Source: Georgenia yuyongxinii (GTDB lineage: Bacteria; Actinomycetota; Actinomycetes; Actinomycetales; Actinomycetaceae). Taken from it: a stretch of DNA of 64,000 bases. A program made the translations under genes and the position numbers. The notes beneath the pieces were generated by a model. The model was given only the letters and a program-made list of their open reading frames with translations, ran no database searches and had not been told where the DNA came from. Every line of letters begins with the position of its first letter. Positions within the stretch are counted from its first letter, which is position 1. Location of the stretch: the NCBI RefSeq assembly GCF_006352065.1, contig NZ_CP040915.1:2170001-2234000 (forward strand), written 5' to 3'. Shown here in pieces: positions 51,284 through 60,098 of the stretch.

Positions 51284-52966
51284 TCAGCGGATGACGGCGC
51301 GCAGGTTCCCCAGCGTCAGCGGGCTCGGCGGCAGCCCGCGCCCGGCAGACCCGGCGAGCGACCAGCACGCCCACGTCGCACCGCCTACGCCGTCCGCGGG
51401 ACCCCGCGCGTGCGCGCAGCGGGCCAGCACGGTCAGCCCGAGCCAGGCGGTCGCCTCACGCGACTCCAACCACGTGACCATCCCTTCCGGGTCGTCGGTC
51501 AGGGCGCGCCCCGCGACCAGGGACAGGTCCTGCATGTCCAGCGCCAGCTCCAGCTGGGCGGCCGCACCCGTCGGTCCGGCCACCGTGCCGGCGCCGATGT
51601 GGTCCAGGGCGTTCCCGCACGAGCGCAGCACTCGCGCGACGTACGCGCGCACCATCGGCATCGCGCTGCCCCGCGCCACCAGCAGCAGCACCAGCACCGC
51701 GACCGCCAGGCCGATCACGGTGTCGAGCAGACGCTCGGAGATCACCTGCCCGACGGCGTCGCCCCCGCCGGAGGTCGCGATCGTCAGGGCGAGCGGGGTG
51801 ATCAACGAGACCGCGACGGCGTAGTTGCGCGGCACCGCCAGCTCGATCGCCCCCTGCAGCACGATGAGGATCGCGACGGTGACCCACTGGGACGGGTCGG
51901 CCAGTGTGATGAGCGCGAAGATGGCGAGGCCGACGATGGTGCCGACGAACCGGTTGCGAGCGCGAATCAGGGACCGACGCCGGTCCAGGCCCTGGTACAG
52001 CACGAGCGCGGCGACCATCATCGCCCAGTAAATGTGGTCGGTCCCTGCGGTGAGGGCGATCAGGCCGGAGACGACGATCCCCAGGGCGACGCGACCAGCG
52101 GCGTCCAGCGGCACGGTCGGGGACCGGAACCCGCGCACCAGCATCTGCCTGGTGGTCGGCAGGCGCAGCGGCGCCTCGGCCTGGTCGGCAGCGAGATCGG
52201 GGTTCGGGGACGTCCCGGGCAGCATCTGGGCGGCGTAGGAACGGTGCAGCCCCTGCAGCTCCGCCACGCGGGCGGTCGCGCCCGGGCGGCGCGACGTGGT
52301 GTCGCCGCTGTCCCAGAGCATCCCCCAGGCGTGGTGCAGCGCCGCGGCGGCGTGCTGGGACAGCATCTCGGCGCCGTCGGAGTACGGGTTCGCGGCAAGG
52401 AATCTCTCGACGGCGGAGCGTGCCTGGCGCAGCGCCCGCAGCTGCGGGGCCGCCGGGTTGAGCAGGAGGTCGGCCATGGCGATCGGCACCGCGCAACCGG
52501 CTCCGATGGCGGTGGCCGCGATCATGAGGGTGGGTGACACGGAGCCCTGGGCGGGGATGAACCCCGCCACTCCCGCGACCATGACGAAGAAGAACGCACC
52601 GGGCGGGCCGACGCGCAGAGCCAGGGTGGCGAAGGTCGCGACCGCGCCGATGAGTGTGAGCAGGGCGATCGCCGCCCAGCCGATGCCGGCCGTCAGGGCA
52701 CCCAGCGCGGAGGACGCCACGAAACCGAGGGCGACGACCACGAGCATCTTCCAGCGGTACCGCAGCGGACGGCCCGCGCCGTAGAGCACGGTGAATGCCC
52801 CGGTGCTGGCCATCAGGCCCACCTGGTGGTGACCGAGCAGCGTCAGCGTGATCAGCGGGACCGCGATCGCGGCGCTGGCTCGGGCCGCGGTCGGCCACGC
52901 CAGCGAGGCCAGCCATCCGACGGACTCGCGGGCCTCGGTCCCGACGCCCCCGGTCCGTGCGGTCAC
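51284..52966 (-). CDS. FUSC-family integral membrane protein
   Basis: This 560-residue protein has two blocks of about five to six transmembrane helices flanking a cytoplasmic region (about 170-300), the layout of aromatic-acid exporter (AaeB) and FUSC proteins. LVRGFRSPTVPLDAAGRVALG leads into the second block; YWAMMVAALVLYQGLDRRRSLIRARNRFVGTIVG is the family signature. GTG at 52966 is supported by AGGAG seven bases upstream; longer in-frame extensions lack this. It may export aromatic or phenolic acids, but nothing local proves it. It is divergent from the LLM oxidoreductase. Confidence 0.88.
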   Translation of the reverse strand: MTARTGGVGTEARESVGWLASLAWPTAARASAAIAVPLITLTLLGHHQVGLMASTGAFTVLYGAGRPLRYRWKMLVVVALGFVASSALGALTAGIGWAAIALLTLIGAVATFATLALRVGPPGAFFFVMVAGVAGFIPAQGSVSPTLMIAATAIGAGCAVPIAMADLLLNPAAPQLRALRQARSAVERFLAANPYSDGAEMLSQHAAAALHHAWGMLWDSGDTTSRRPGATARVAELQGLHRSYAAQMLPGTSPNPDLAADQAEAPLRLPTTRQMLVRGFRSPTVPLDAAGRVALGIVVSGLIALTAGTDHIYWAMMVAALVLYQGLDRRRSLIRARNRFVGTIVGLAIFALITLADPSQWVTVAILIVLQGAIELAVPRNYAVAVSLITPLALTIATSGGGDAVGQVISERLLDTVIGLAVAVLVLLLVARGSAMPMVRAYVARVLRSCGNALDHIGAGTVAGPTGAAAQLELALDMQDLSLVAGRALTDDPEGMVTWLESREATAWLGLTVLARCAHARGPADGVGGATWACWSLAGSAGRGLPPSPLTLGNLRAVIR

Positions 52967-53145
52967 AGATGCGCTCCTGTCGGGGGTGTGGGGGTCGGCT
53001 GCAGAACCCAGGATATCTGCGGACACCGGTACCCACCTCGAGGGGCGCGGGTGGTGGTGGCCACCCGGAAGGAACCACCGCCGTGCGCGGTTCCACTGAG
53101 AGCCAAGGCGGTCGCCCCGGTGCCACACGCGTCGACAGGAACGCC

Positions 53146-54081
53146 ATGTCGGACTACGGACACACCGTCCACCTCGGGATCTTCCCCACGCCCACCTCGC
53201 GCGAACCCGCCCGCGTGGTCCGGCTGGCGCGGCTGGCCGAGGAGGTCGGGCTCGACCTCGTCGCCATCCAGGACCACCCGTACCAGCCGGCGTTCCTCGA
53301 CACGTGGACCCTGCTGTCCTACCTCGGCGCGGTGACCGAACGGATCCACCTGGCGCCCGACGTCGCGAACCTGCCGCTGCGTCCGCCGGCGGTGCTGGCC
53401 CGCGCGGTCGCCAGCCTGGACCTGCTCACGAACGGCCGGGTCGCCCTCGGGCTCGGGTCCGGGGCGTTCTGGGACGCCGTCGTCGCCATGGGTGGTCCGC
53501 GCCGCCAACCTGGCGAGGCGGTCGAAGCGCTGGAGCAGGCGATCGACGTCATCCGTGAGCTGTGGGACCCCACGCGGCGGCACGTACGCGCCGGTGGGGA
53601 CGTCTACGCCGTCGACGGGGCCAAGGCCGGCCCGGCACCCGCGCACGACGTCCCGATCTGGGTGGGCGCGGCCAGGCCGCGCATGCTACGCCTGACGGGT
53701 CGCCTGGCCGACGGCTGGCTGCCCAGCGCGAGCTGGATGCGGCCCGAGGGGTTGGCGGCCGCCAACGCGGTGATCGACGAGGCCGCCCGCGCGGCGGGCC
53801 GTTCCCCGGCGGCGGTGCGCCGGCTCTACAACGTCGACGGGTCCTTCGGCGCCGGCACCGGCTTCCTCGAGGGACCCGCCGAGGCCTGGGTCGAGCAGCT
53901 CGCGGAGCTCGCCGTCACCGAGGGCATGGGCACTTTCATCCTCGCCGCGGACGACGAGGAGAAGGTCCGCCGCTGGGGCGAGGAGGTGGCGCGCGGCGTG
54001 CGCGAGCGCGTGGCCGCCCGGCGGGGCATGACCGATCCCACAGGACCCCGCCCTCCGGACCGCGGAAGAATCGGGGCATGA
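53146..54081 (+). CDS. LLM-class flavin/F420-dependent oxidoreductase
   Basis: This 311-residue luciferase-like TIM barrel has LGIFPTPTSREPARVVRLARLAEEVGLDLVAIQDHPYQ at the N-terminus, TERIHLAPDVANLPLRPPAVLARAVASLDLLTNGRVALGLGSG in the middle and PIWVGAARPRMLRLTGRLADGWLP near the flavin site. Many actinobacterial members use F420 rather than FMN. ATG 53146 has AGGA five bases upstream. Its stop overlaps the thioredoxin-like gene (ATGA), so the pair is co-translated. The substrate is unknown. Confidence 0.88.
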   Translation: MSDYGHTVHLGIFPTPTSREPARVVRLARLAEEVGLDLVAIQDHPYQPAFLDTWTLLSYLGAVTERIHLAPDVANLPLRPPAVLARAVASLDLLTNGRVALGLGSGAFWDAVVAMGGPRRQPGEAVEALEQAIDVIRELWDPTRRHVRAGGDVYAVDGAKAGPAPAHDVPIWVGAARPRMLRLTGRLADGWLPSASWMRPEGLAAANAVIDEAARAAGRSPAAVRRLYNVDGSFGAGTGFLEGPAEAWVEQLAELAVTEGMGTFILAADDEEKVRRWGEEVARGVRERVAARRGMTDPTGPRPPDRGRIGA

Positions 54082-54407
54082 CCATCCCCGCGACCCACCT
54101 GACCCCGGGTGACCTCGGCCTGCGCCGCGGCGAGGGCCTCGGCCCGCAGGCCACCGTGGTGCAGGTCTCCAGCGCGTTCTGCGCGCCATGCGCGGCGGCC
54201 CGGGCGGTGGCCGCGCGGGTCGCCCAGACGGCCGACGGCGTCCGGCACGTCGAGGTGGACGTGGCCGGGCACGAGGAGCTCGCCGCCATGCTCCAGATCC
54301 GCAGCACGCCGACGGTGCTGGTCCTCGACGCCGCCGGCGCAGTCCGTCACCGGGTGGAGGGCGTGCCGCGGCTCGCCTGGCTCCGCTCCGCCGTCGGCGT
54401 GGCGTGA
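54078..54407 (+). CDS. Thioredoxin-like protein
   Basis: This 109-residue thioredoxin-fold protein has the redox motif C35-APC-38 in SSAFCAPCAAARAV and the cis-proline in IRSTPTVLVLDAAGAVRHRVEG. The canonical WCGPC is altered to FCAPC, so the redox potential and partner may differ from housekeeping thioredoxin. There is no signal peptide, so it is cytoplasmic. Coupling to the LLM oxidoreductase by ATGA suggests it may serve that enzyme. Its stop faces the HAD gene stop with four bases between them. Confidence 0.88.
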   Translation: MTIPATHLTPGDLGLRRGEGLGPQATVVQVSSAFCAPCAAARAVAARVAQTADGVRHVEVDVAGHEELAAMLQIRSTPTVLVLDAAGAVRHRVEGVPRLAWLRSAVGVA

Positions 54408-54411
54408 ACGC

Positions 54412-55182
54412 TCAGGCGCGTGCGACGGCCAGGCTGGCCACGATGCGCTCGACGAGGTCCGCGGTCTCCTGCCAGTCCTCCACCGCGTGCGTCGGCATCC
54501 CGAGGCGGACCACCGGGTAGTCGTTGCCACCCTTGTCGAGCCGGTCGCCCACGAACAGCATGTCCGCCAGCTCGATACCGGTCTGCTCGCTCAGCCGGGT
54601 CATGCCGTAGGCCTTGTCCACCCCGGCGCGGGTGATGTCCACCGACGTCGAGCCGCCCGAGCGGACCTCGAGGTCAGGCAGCCGGGCGGCGACGGCGTCA
54701 CGCAGGGCCGCCTTCTTCTCGCCTGTGGGGTCCCACGCCTTCTTGGCCGCCAGCGGGGCCTGCTGCCCCAGGGCCGAGAAGGTGATCTGCGAGCCACGGT
54801 CCTCGAGGATCTCCCCCCAGGTCTCCTGCTCCCACAGACCCAGCCGCCTCGCCTCGGACTCCACCGCAGACCGGGCGCTGTCACGCTCGGCGTCGGTGAG
54901 GTCGTGGGCGTACACCTGCTCCCAGTCCCTACCGTCGTGGACCAGGTACCGCGTGCCGCAGGTCGGCATGAGGTGCAGCCGCGAGAGCTGCTCGACGCTG
55001 GCTGGCAGGTGGGTGAGGACCTGGTCGCGGAACTGGCCGAAGTGACCGCCGGAGATGATGCACACCGGCACGGAGTCCAGCAGCGCCGCCAGTGCGGCTG
55101 CCATCCGGGCGGGCATCGGGGACTTCGACGGCGCGAGGGTGTCGTCGAGGTCGAAGGCGATCAGTCGCACGTGGTCCGTCAC
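54412..55182 (-). CDS. HAD-IIB family phosphatase (phosphomannomutase-like)
   Basis: This 256-residue haloacid-dehalogenase-type hydrolase has D11-x-D13 in LIAFDLDDTLAPSKSPM, the Ser of motif II in VCIISGGHFGQF, the Lys of motif III near KAYGMTRL and motif IV MLFVGDRLDKGGND. A C2B-type cap lies between motifs II and III. The sequence resembles eukaryotic phosphomannomutase and sucrose/trehalose phosphatases. GTG 55182 has AGGAG upstream at proper spacing. The substrate is probably a sugar phosphate, but the residues do not tell which. Confidence 0.85.
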   Translation of the reverse strand: MTDHVRLIAFDLDDTLAPSKSPMPARMAAALAALLDSVPVCIISGGHFGQFRDQVLTHLPASVEQLSRLHLMPTCGTRYLVHDGRDWEQVYAHDLTDAERDSARSAVESEARRLGLWEQETWGEILEDRGSQITFSALGQQAPLAAKKAWDPTGEKKAALRDAVAARLPDLEVRSGGSTSVDITRAGVDKAYGMTRLSEQTGIELADMLFVGDRLDKGGNDYPVVRLGMPTHAVEDWQETADLVERIVASLAVARA

Positions 55183-55371
55183 ATCTCTCCTGGCTGCTCG
55201 AGGGCCGGCACCGGGGCGCGGCACGCACGCCGGAACGGCGTGCTCGTCCTGTCGATTATGCCCGGCCGCCCCGCGCGCGGGCACGAACGGGTGGCAGCCC
55301 TGAGGGCGACCGACCTGCCGTCGCCGGCGCCACCTGGGCGACCAGGTGGGTTGTTCGGCACAATGGCCGCC

Positions 55372-56196
55372 ATGACTGTGCCCCGGTTCACGCTCAACGA
55401 CGGTCGTTCCCTGCCCGCGATCGGGCTCGGCACCTGGCCGATGTCGGACGCCGAGGCTCGCACCGCCGTCGCCGAGGCCATCCGCACCGGCTACCGGCTG
55501 ATCGACACCGCGGCGAAGTACGGCAACGAGGTCGGGGTCGGTGAGGGCATCGCCGAGTCGGGGGTGCTGCGCGAGGAGATCGTCGTGACCAGCAAGCTGC
55601 GCGGCGACGACCAGGGGTACGAGGAGACCCTGCGCGCCTTCGAGCAGACCCGCCGGGACCTGGGGGTGGACTACGTCGACCTCTACCTCATCCACTGGCC
55701 GCTCCCCCGCCTCGACAAGTACGTCGACTCCTGGCGGGCGCTGGTGAAGCTGCGCGAGGACGGCCTGGTGCGCTCCATCGGCGTCTCCAACTTCACCGCC
55801 GAGCACCTCGACCGGATCATCGACGAGACCGGCGAGGCGCCGGCGGTGAACCAGATCGAGATGCACCCGGCCTTCCCGCAGGCAGAGCTCCGGCGTGCCA
55901 ACGCCGAGCGCGGCGTGCTGACCCAGTCCTACCAGCCCCTGGCACGCGGACGGCTCCTGCAGGAAGCGGCGGTCAGGGAGGCGGCCGGGTTCCACGGCGC
56001 GACGCCGGCCCAGGTGGTGCTGCGTTGGCACCACCAGCTCGGGGTGCTGCCGATCCCGAAGAGCGCCGACCCGCAACGGCAGAAGGAGAACTTCGACATC
56101 TTCCGGTTCGCGCTGCGCGAGTGGGAGATGGAGCGCATCTCGTCCCTCGCGAGCCGCCGGCTCGGCGGTGACCCGGAGACGCACGAGGAGTTCTGA
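55372..56196 (+). CDS. Aldo/keto reductase
   Basis: This 274-residue NADPH-dependent reductase has the full tetrad: D45 and Y50 in RLIDTAAKYGNE, K75 in VTSKLRG, and H108 in LYLIHWP. IGVSNFTAEHLDRIIDE and the C-terminal cofactor motif IPKSADPQRQKENFDIF match the prokaryotic AKR5-like group (2,5-diketogluconate/methylglyoxal reductases). ATG 55372 fits the usual start; ATG 55363 is three codons earlier, and neither has a strong ribosome binding site. It stands alone, converging on oleD across the 19-bp element. Confidence 0.92.
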   Translation: MTVPRFTLNDGRSLPAIGLGTWPMSDAEARTAVAEAIRTGYRLIDTAAKYGNEVGVGEGIAESGVLREEIVVTSKLRGDDQGYEETLRAFEQTRRDLGVDYVDLYLIHWPLPRLDKYVDSWRALVKLREDGLVRSIGVSNFTAEHLDRIIDETGEAPAVNQIEMHPAFPQAELRRANAERGVLTQSYQPLARGRLLQEAAVREAAGFHGATPAQVVLRWHHQLGVLPIPKSADPQRQKENFDIFRFALREWEMERISSLASRRLGGDPETHEEF

Positions 56197-56225
56197 CTCC
56201 CCGAGCGCCCTCGCCCCACCCCGTG

Positions 56226-56332
56226 AGATGTCAAGTTCTCCGCGACATGTCACGGCTCGGCCGCCGGCACCGGCACCGAGCGGCGGCGGCCGCCATGACA
56301 TCTCGCCGAGAAGATGACATCTCGCCGTACAG
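56226..56332. repeat. Inverted element built from 19-bp units between the AKR gene and oleD
   Basis: On the plus strand AGATGTCAAG starts at 56226 and ACATGTCACG at 56245, 19 bases apart. Further on ATGACATCTCGCCG starts at 56295 and again at 56314, also 19 apart and in opposite orientation. So two forward units and two reverse units flank a GC-rich centre of about 30 bases (CGGCTCGGCCGCC/GGCGGCGGCCGCC-like, self-complementary), giving a long imperfect hairpin. The same unit forms a direct array at 43703. In the convergent gap it could terminate transcription. Confidence 0.75.
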
Positions 56333-56343
56333 GGAGGGGGCGG

Positions 56344-57315
56344 TCAGCGGGTGGCGTAGTACGCCGCGAGCCGGTCGAACCCTTCATCCAGGCTGACGGT
56401 CGGCGCCCAGCCGAGCACCTGCCGGGTACGGCGCAGGTCGAACCAGTGCGCGGTGGACATCTGCTCGGCCAGGAACCGGGTCATGGGTGGCTCGTCCTCC
56501 CCCGGCCGCACGGCCCACACCCGTTCGATGAGCCCGCCGGCGGCGCGGGCGAGCGACCCGGGCACCGACCATCGGGGCGGCGGCACACCACCCGCCCGGC
56601 ACATCGCCGCGATCAGCTCGTACACCGGCCGCGGCTCGCCGTTCGTCACCACGAAAGCCTCACCGTGCGCGCGCTCGGCACGGTCCAGGGCGGCGACGAT
56701 CGCACCGACCGCGTTGTCGATGTACGTCGTGTCGATGAGTGCGGCACCCGTGTCGACCCGCGGCAGCCGCCCCGCGGCAGCCCGGTCGACCACCCGCTGC
56801 ACCAGCTGGGTGTCCCCCGGCCCCCACACGATGTGCGGCCGCACCCCGACCACGGCGAACCCGGGAGCGTCGGCGGCCAGGGCGTAGAGCTCCGCGGCGG
56901 CCTTCGTCCGGGCGTAGCTGCCGCGTGCCCGCTCCGGCTCCGCCGGCCCGGCGCCCGCCCCGACGATCGACGCGCCCATGTGGGCCACCGACGGGGAGGA
57001 GACGAACACGAAACGGGACGCGCCGGCCGTCCGGGCGGCGTCGAGGACGATCCGGGTACCGCCGACGTTCGTCCGCTCGAACTCGGACACTGCGCCGGCG
57101 AAGGAGACCTTGGCCGCCAGGTGCACGACGGCGTCCTGCCCGGCCGTCGCGGTGACCACCACCGCCGGGTCCTCGACGGTGCCCCGCACGTCACGGGTAC
57201 CGGGCACCCCGGAGGGGCGCCGCTGCAGCGTGGTGACCTCGTCGCCCCGGCGCACCAGCGCGGCCGCGACCTCCCGGCCCAGCATGCCGCTGGCACCGGT
57301 GACCAGGACCCTCAC
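56344..57315 (-). CDS. oleD: 2-alkyl-3-oxoalkanoate reductase OleD (SDR/epimerase family)
   Basis: This 323-residue extended short-chain dehydrogenase has the nucleotide motif VLVTGASGMLGREVAAALV, VVHLAAKVSF, SSPSVAHMG and catalytic Tyr-Lys in GSYARTKAAAELYA. In olefin synthesis OleD reduces the beta-keto acid made by OleA to a beta-hydroxy acid. The assignment relies on linkage: GTG 57315 overlaps the oleBC stop, and oleA precedes. The protein also resembles 3-beta-hydroxysteroid dehydrogenases, the usual automatic label for OleD. Confidence 0.9.
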   Translation of the reverse strand: MRVLVTGASGMLGREVAAALVRRGDEVTTLQRRPSGVPGTRDVRGTVEDPAVVVTATAGQDAVVHLAAKVSFAGAVSEFERTNVGGTRIVLDAARTAGASRFVFVSSPSVAHMGASIVGAGAGPAEPERARGSYARTKAAAELYALAADAPGFAVVGVRPHIVWGPGDTQLVQRVVDRAAAGRLPRVDTGAALIDTTYIDNAVGAIVAALDRAERAHGEAFVVTNGEPRPVYELIAAMCRAGGVPPPRWSVPGSLARAAGGLIERVWAVRPGEDEPPMTRFLAEQMSTAHWFDLRRTRQVLGWAPTVSLDEGFDRLAAYYATR

Positions 57316-60098
57316 GGGGTGCCGGCCTTCTCGCCGGCGAGCATCTTCGCGGCCCACACGGCCAGCCGGCCCCGCTCGACCTTGGAGTTGTGCCGAACGT
57401 CGGTGGGCACCTGAGGCACCCGGAGCACGGCCGCGACGGGCCTGCGCACCGCCGCACGCACCGCGCGGGCCAGACCCTCGGGCGCCAGCGCGGGCGGCCG
57501 CCGGGCGCCGGCGTGCACGGCCGGGTCCGTCTCCACCACCACGACCAGGTGCTGGGTGCCGAACGGGCCCACCCCCACCGCGGCGGCGCGGGAGACGCCC
57601 CGGACGCCGAGGACGTCGTTCTCGACCTGCACCGGGGTGACGACGCCGTCGGCAGTGACGATGACGTGGCTGAGCCGGCCCTCGATCCACAGCCGGCCGG
57701 CGGCGTCGAGGTGCCCGACGTCGCCGGTGCGGTGCCAGCCCGGCCAGGTGGCCGCGTGGTCCTGCGTGGCCCACAGCCGGTCGTACCGGTCCTTCAGGTG
57801 CGGGGCGGTGACGAGCACCTCCCCGGTCACGCCGGGTTCCTCGGTCGGCTGACCGGTGGCGGCACCGACCTCGTCGAGCGGGACGATGCGGACCTGCGCG
57901 CCCGCCACCGGGGAACCGACGCAGCTGCCGCCGCCGGCACCGGCCACCTGGCGCGTGTCGGCGTCGGCCTCCGCCGCCTGAACCTCCTCGAGGGAGACGT
58001 CCGTCAGCGGCAGCACCTCGGTCATGCCGTACGGGGTGTGGGCCGCGGCGGCCGGCATGACCTCGCCCACCTGGGCGAGGCGGGCCGAGGAGATCGGCGC
58101 GCCCGCCGACAGGACGAGCCGCACCCGGCCGAGAGCCTCGCGCTGCCCGGCGGTGAGGTCCCCGGCAGTGCGGACGACGTTCGCCAGCGCGGAGGGCGAG
58201 CCGAAGACGGCGTAGGCGTCGATGGCGTCGACGGCGTCGGCCAGCGCGCGGGCGGTGAGGGTCGCCGGGGCGGTGACGTCCATGTCCGGCGTCGCACTGG
58301 TCGCGCCGAGCGCGGTGCCGAGCAGGGCGAACGGAGCGAACCCGGCGACGAAGCTCCGCTCAGGCGACAGGCCGTAGGTGGCCGCGACCGCGTCGCGCAT
58401 CGCCGCGAGGCGGCGGTGTGTGTAGACGACACCCTTGGCCGGCCCCGTGGAGCCGGAGGTGAAGAGGATCGCGGCGTCGGAGTCGGGGTCCGGTGCGGCC
58501 GGGAGCACCGCGCCGGCGTCGGCGAGCACGGCGCCGCGGCCGAGCAGCTCCCGGGTGCTGCCGTAGATGCCGAACGTGCGCCGGCGGGTGTGCGCGGTGC
58601 GCGGCGGGGTGTAGCCGACCTCCTGCATCGTGGGCCCGGCGACGAACTTGCGGCCCGGCCAGCCCAGGACACGAGCGGCGACCATCGCCTTCTCGATGCC
58701 GATGATGTGGTCGGGTCCGGCGCCGCGCACGGCCCGGGTCAGGCCCTTGATGCCCAGTCCGGCGTCGGCGAGGACCACGATGGCTCCCAGCCGCAGCGAG
58801 GCGAACAGCGCGGTGGTCAGGTCGATCCCGGGCGGGATCAGCAGGCTGACGCGGTGGCCCGGGCGCACGCCGGCGTCGGCCAGTCCCAGGGCCAGGTGCT
58901 GGACCCGGGCGGCGAGGTCCGCCCAGCTGAGCTCCGAGCGACCTCGTGCGGACAGGGCGACGACGGCGGTGGCCGGCGAGGTGGCCTGCTCCTCGAGCGC
59001 GGCGTACAGCGGGCGGTAGGCGGCGGGCGGGGCTGCCGGGGTGCGCCCGGTGCCGGCAAGGACGGGCTCCCCGCCCGGTGCGGCGGCTGCGCCGCCGTCG
59101 GCCCCGGCCTGGGCGCCCAGTCTGCGGCCCAACCACGACACCAGGGTGCCGGCGACGTCGGCGTCCTCGGGCAGCAGGTGACCGGCTCCTTCGAACCGGT
59201 GGACGTCGGCGTGGGGCAGCCGGGTCATGAGGTCGCGCAGGTACCGCTCGTAGAAGACGGGGTCGCGAGGCCCCCACATGATCAGGGTCGGCACCTGGAT
59301 CCCACGGACGCCCTCGGCGATCCGCTCGAGCTCGGCGTGGCTGGGGTGCGCCGGATCGACGGGGATGTCCTCGACGAACGCGCCGATGCCGCGCCGGTCA
59401 CCAGCGGTGGCGTAGGGCGCCTTGTACGCCGCGCGCACGGCGGGGTCCAGCCCCGGCCGCGCCAGGGACAGCGTGACGTCCAGGAACGCCGGCGTGCTGA
59501 CCGTCGCCGGGCCGTGCACACGGTGGTGACGGGCCAGGCGCAGCAGGTAGGGCACCGGCTTCGTGGTGCTCTGGTGCACGCCGGTGTTGGTCAGCACCAC
59601 CGCGGCCAGCTCGCGCGGGTGGTCCACCGCCCAGCCCAGGGAGACCACGCCGCCCCAGTCGTGCCCGACTGTGACCACGGGGACACCGTCCCAGGACGAC
59701 CCGGACAGACCCAGGGCGTCGGTGAGCGCACCGAGCTCGCGCACCCGGTCGGCGAGCCGGTGGGTGGCCCCGGTCCGCTCGGAGAAGCCCATCTCGAGCT
59801 GGTCGACGGCGATCACGCGCCAGCCCGCGGCCGCGCCGGCGGCGAGCACCGAGCGCCAGAGGTAGGACCAGGTGGGGTTGCCGTGCACGCACAGCAGCAC
59901 CCCGTGGGGTGTGGCGCCGTCGAGGTCGGGCGCGTTGTCGAGGTAGTGCCAGCGGTGACCGTCCACCTCGGCGCGGCGGGACCAGGCGGGGTTCACGCCG
60001 GGCCAGCCCGCGGGGTTCGCGCGCGTGCCGGCGCCGCCGGTGGACGTGTCGGCGCCTCGGATTTCCGCGCCCGGGACAGCGGAGTGCGCGCCAGTCAC
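57312..60098 (-). CDS. oleBC: OleBC fusion: beta-lactone decarboxylase (alpha/beta hydrolase) + beta-lactone synthetase
   Basis: This 928-residue fusion carries the last two steps of long-chain olefin formation. Residues about 40-330 are OleB, a haloalkane-dehalogenase-like alpha/beta hydrolase: CVHGNPTWSYLWR, nucleophile D147 in VGHDWGG and H307 in GAGHLLPED. Residues about 360-928 are OleC, an acyl-AMP-synthetase fold that makes a beta-lactone: LFTSGSTGPAKGVVYTHR (545-562), PYGMTEVLPLTD and HRTGDVGHLD. The join is an Ala/Gly/Pro linker (about 330-360). OleBC fusions are known in actinobacteria such as Micrococcus. GTG 60098 overlaps the oleA stop; the frame is open further upstream only as an oleA shadow. 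Confidence 0.93.
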   Translation of the reverse strand: MTGAHSAVPGAEIRGADTSTGGAGTRANPAGWPGVNPAWSRRAEVDGHRWHYLDNAPDLDGATPHGVLLCVHGNPTWSYLWRSVLAAGAAAGWRVIAVDQLEMGFSERTGATHRLADRVRELGALTDALGLSGSSWDGVPVVTVGHDWGGVVSLGWAVDHPRELAAVVLTNTGVHQSTTKPVPYLLRLARHHRVHGPATVSTPAFLDVTLSLARPGLDPAVRAAYKAPYATAGDRRGIGAFVEDIPVDPAHPSHAELERIAEGVRGIQVPTLIMWGPRDPVFYERYLRDLMTRLPHADVHRFEGAGHLLPEDADVAGTLVSWLGRRLGAQAGADGGAAAAPGGEPVLAGTGRTPAAPPAAYRPLYAALEEQATSPATAVVALSARGRSELSWADLAARVQHLALGLADAGVRPGHRVSLLIPPGIDLTTALFASLRLGAIVVLADAGLGIKGLTRAVRGAGPDHIIGIEKAMVAARVLGWPGRKFVAGPTMQEVGYTPPRTAHTRRRTFGIYGSTRELLGRGAVLADAGAVLPAAPDPDSDAAILFTSGSTGPAKGVVYTHRRLAAMRDAVAATYGLSPERSFVAGFAPFALLGTALGATSATPDMDVTAPATLTARALADAVDAIDAYAVFGSPSALANVVRTAGDLTAGQREALGRVRLVLSAGAPISSARLAQVGEVMPAAAAHTPYGMTEVLPLTDVSLEEVQAAEADADTRQVAGAGGGSCVGSPVAGAQVRIVPLDEVGAATGQPTEEPGVTGEVLVTAPHLKDRYDRLWATQDHAATWPGWHRTGDVGHLDAAGRLWIEGRLSHVIVTADGVVTPVQVENDVLGVRGVSRAAAVGVGPFGTQHLVVVVETDPAVHAGARRPPALAPEGLARAVRAAVRRPVAAVLRVPQVPTDVRHNSKVERGRLAVWAAKMLAGEKAGTP

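Noticed and set aside
54109-55371. Plus-strand open frame running from the thioredoxin gene into the aldo/keto reductase
   Set aside because: It is antisense to the HAD phosphatase, whose motifs I-IV are clear on the minus strand.
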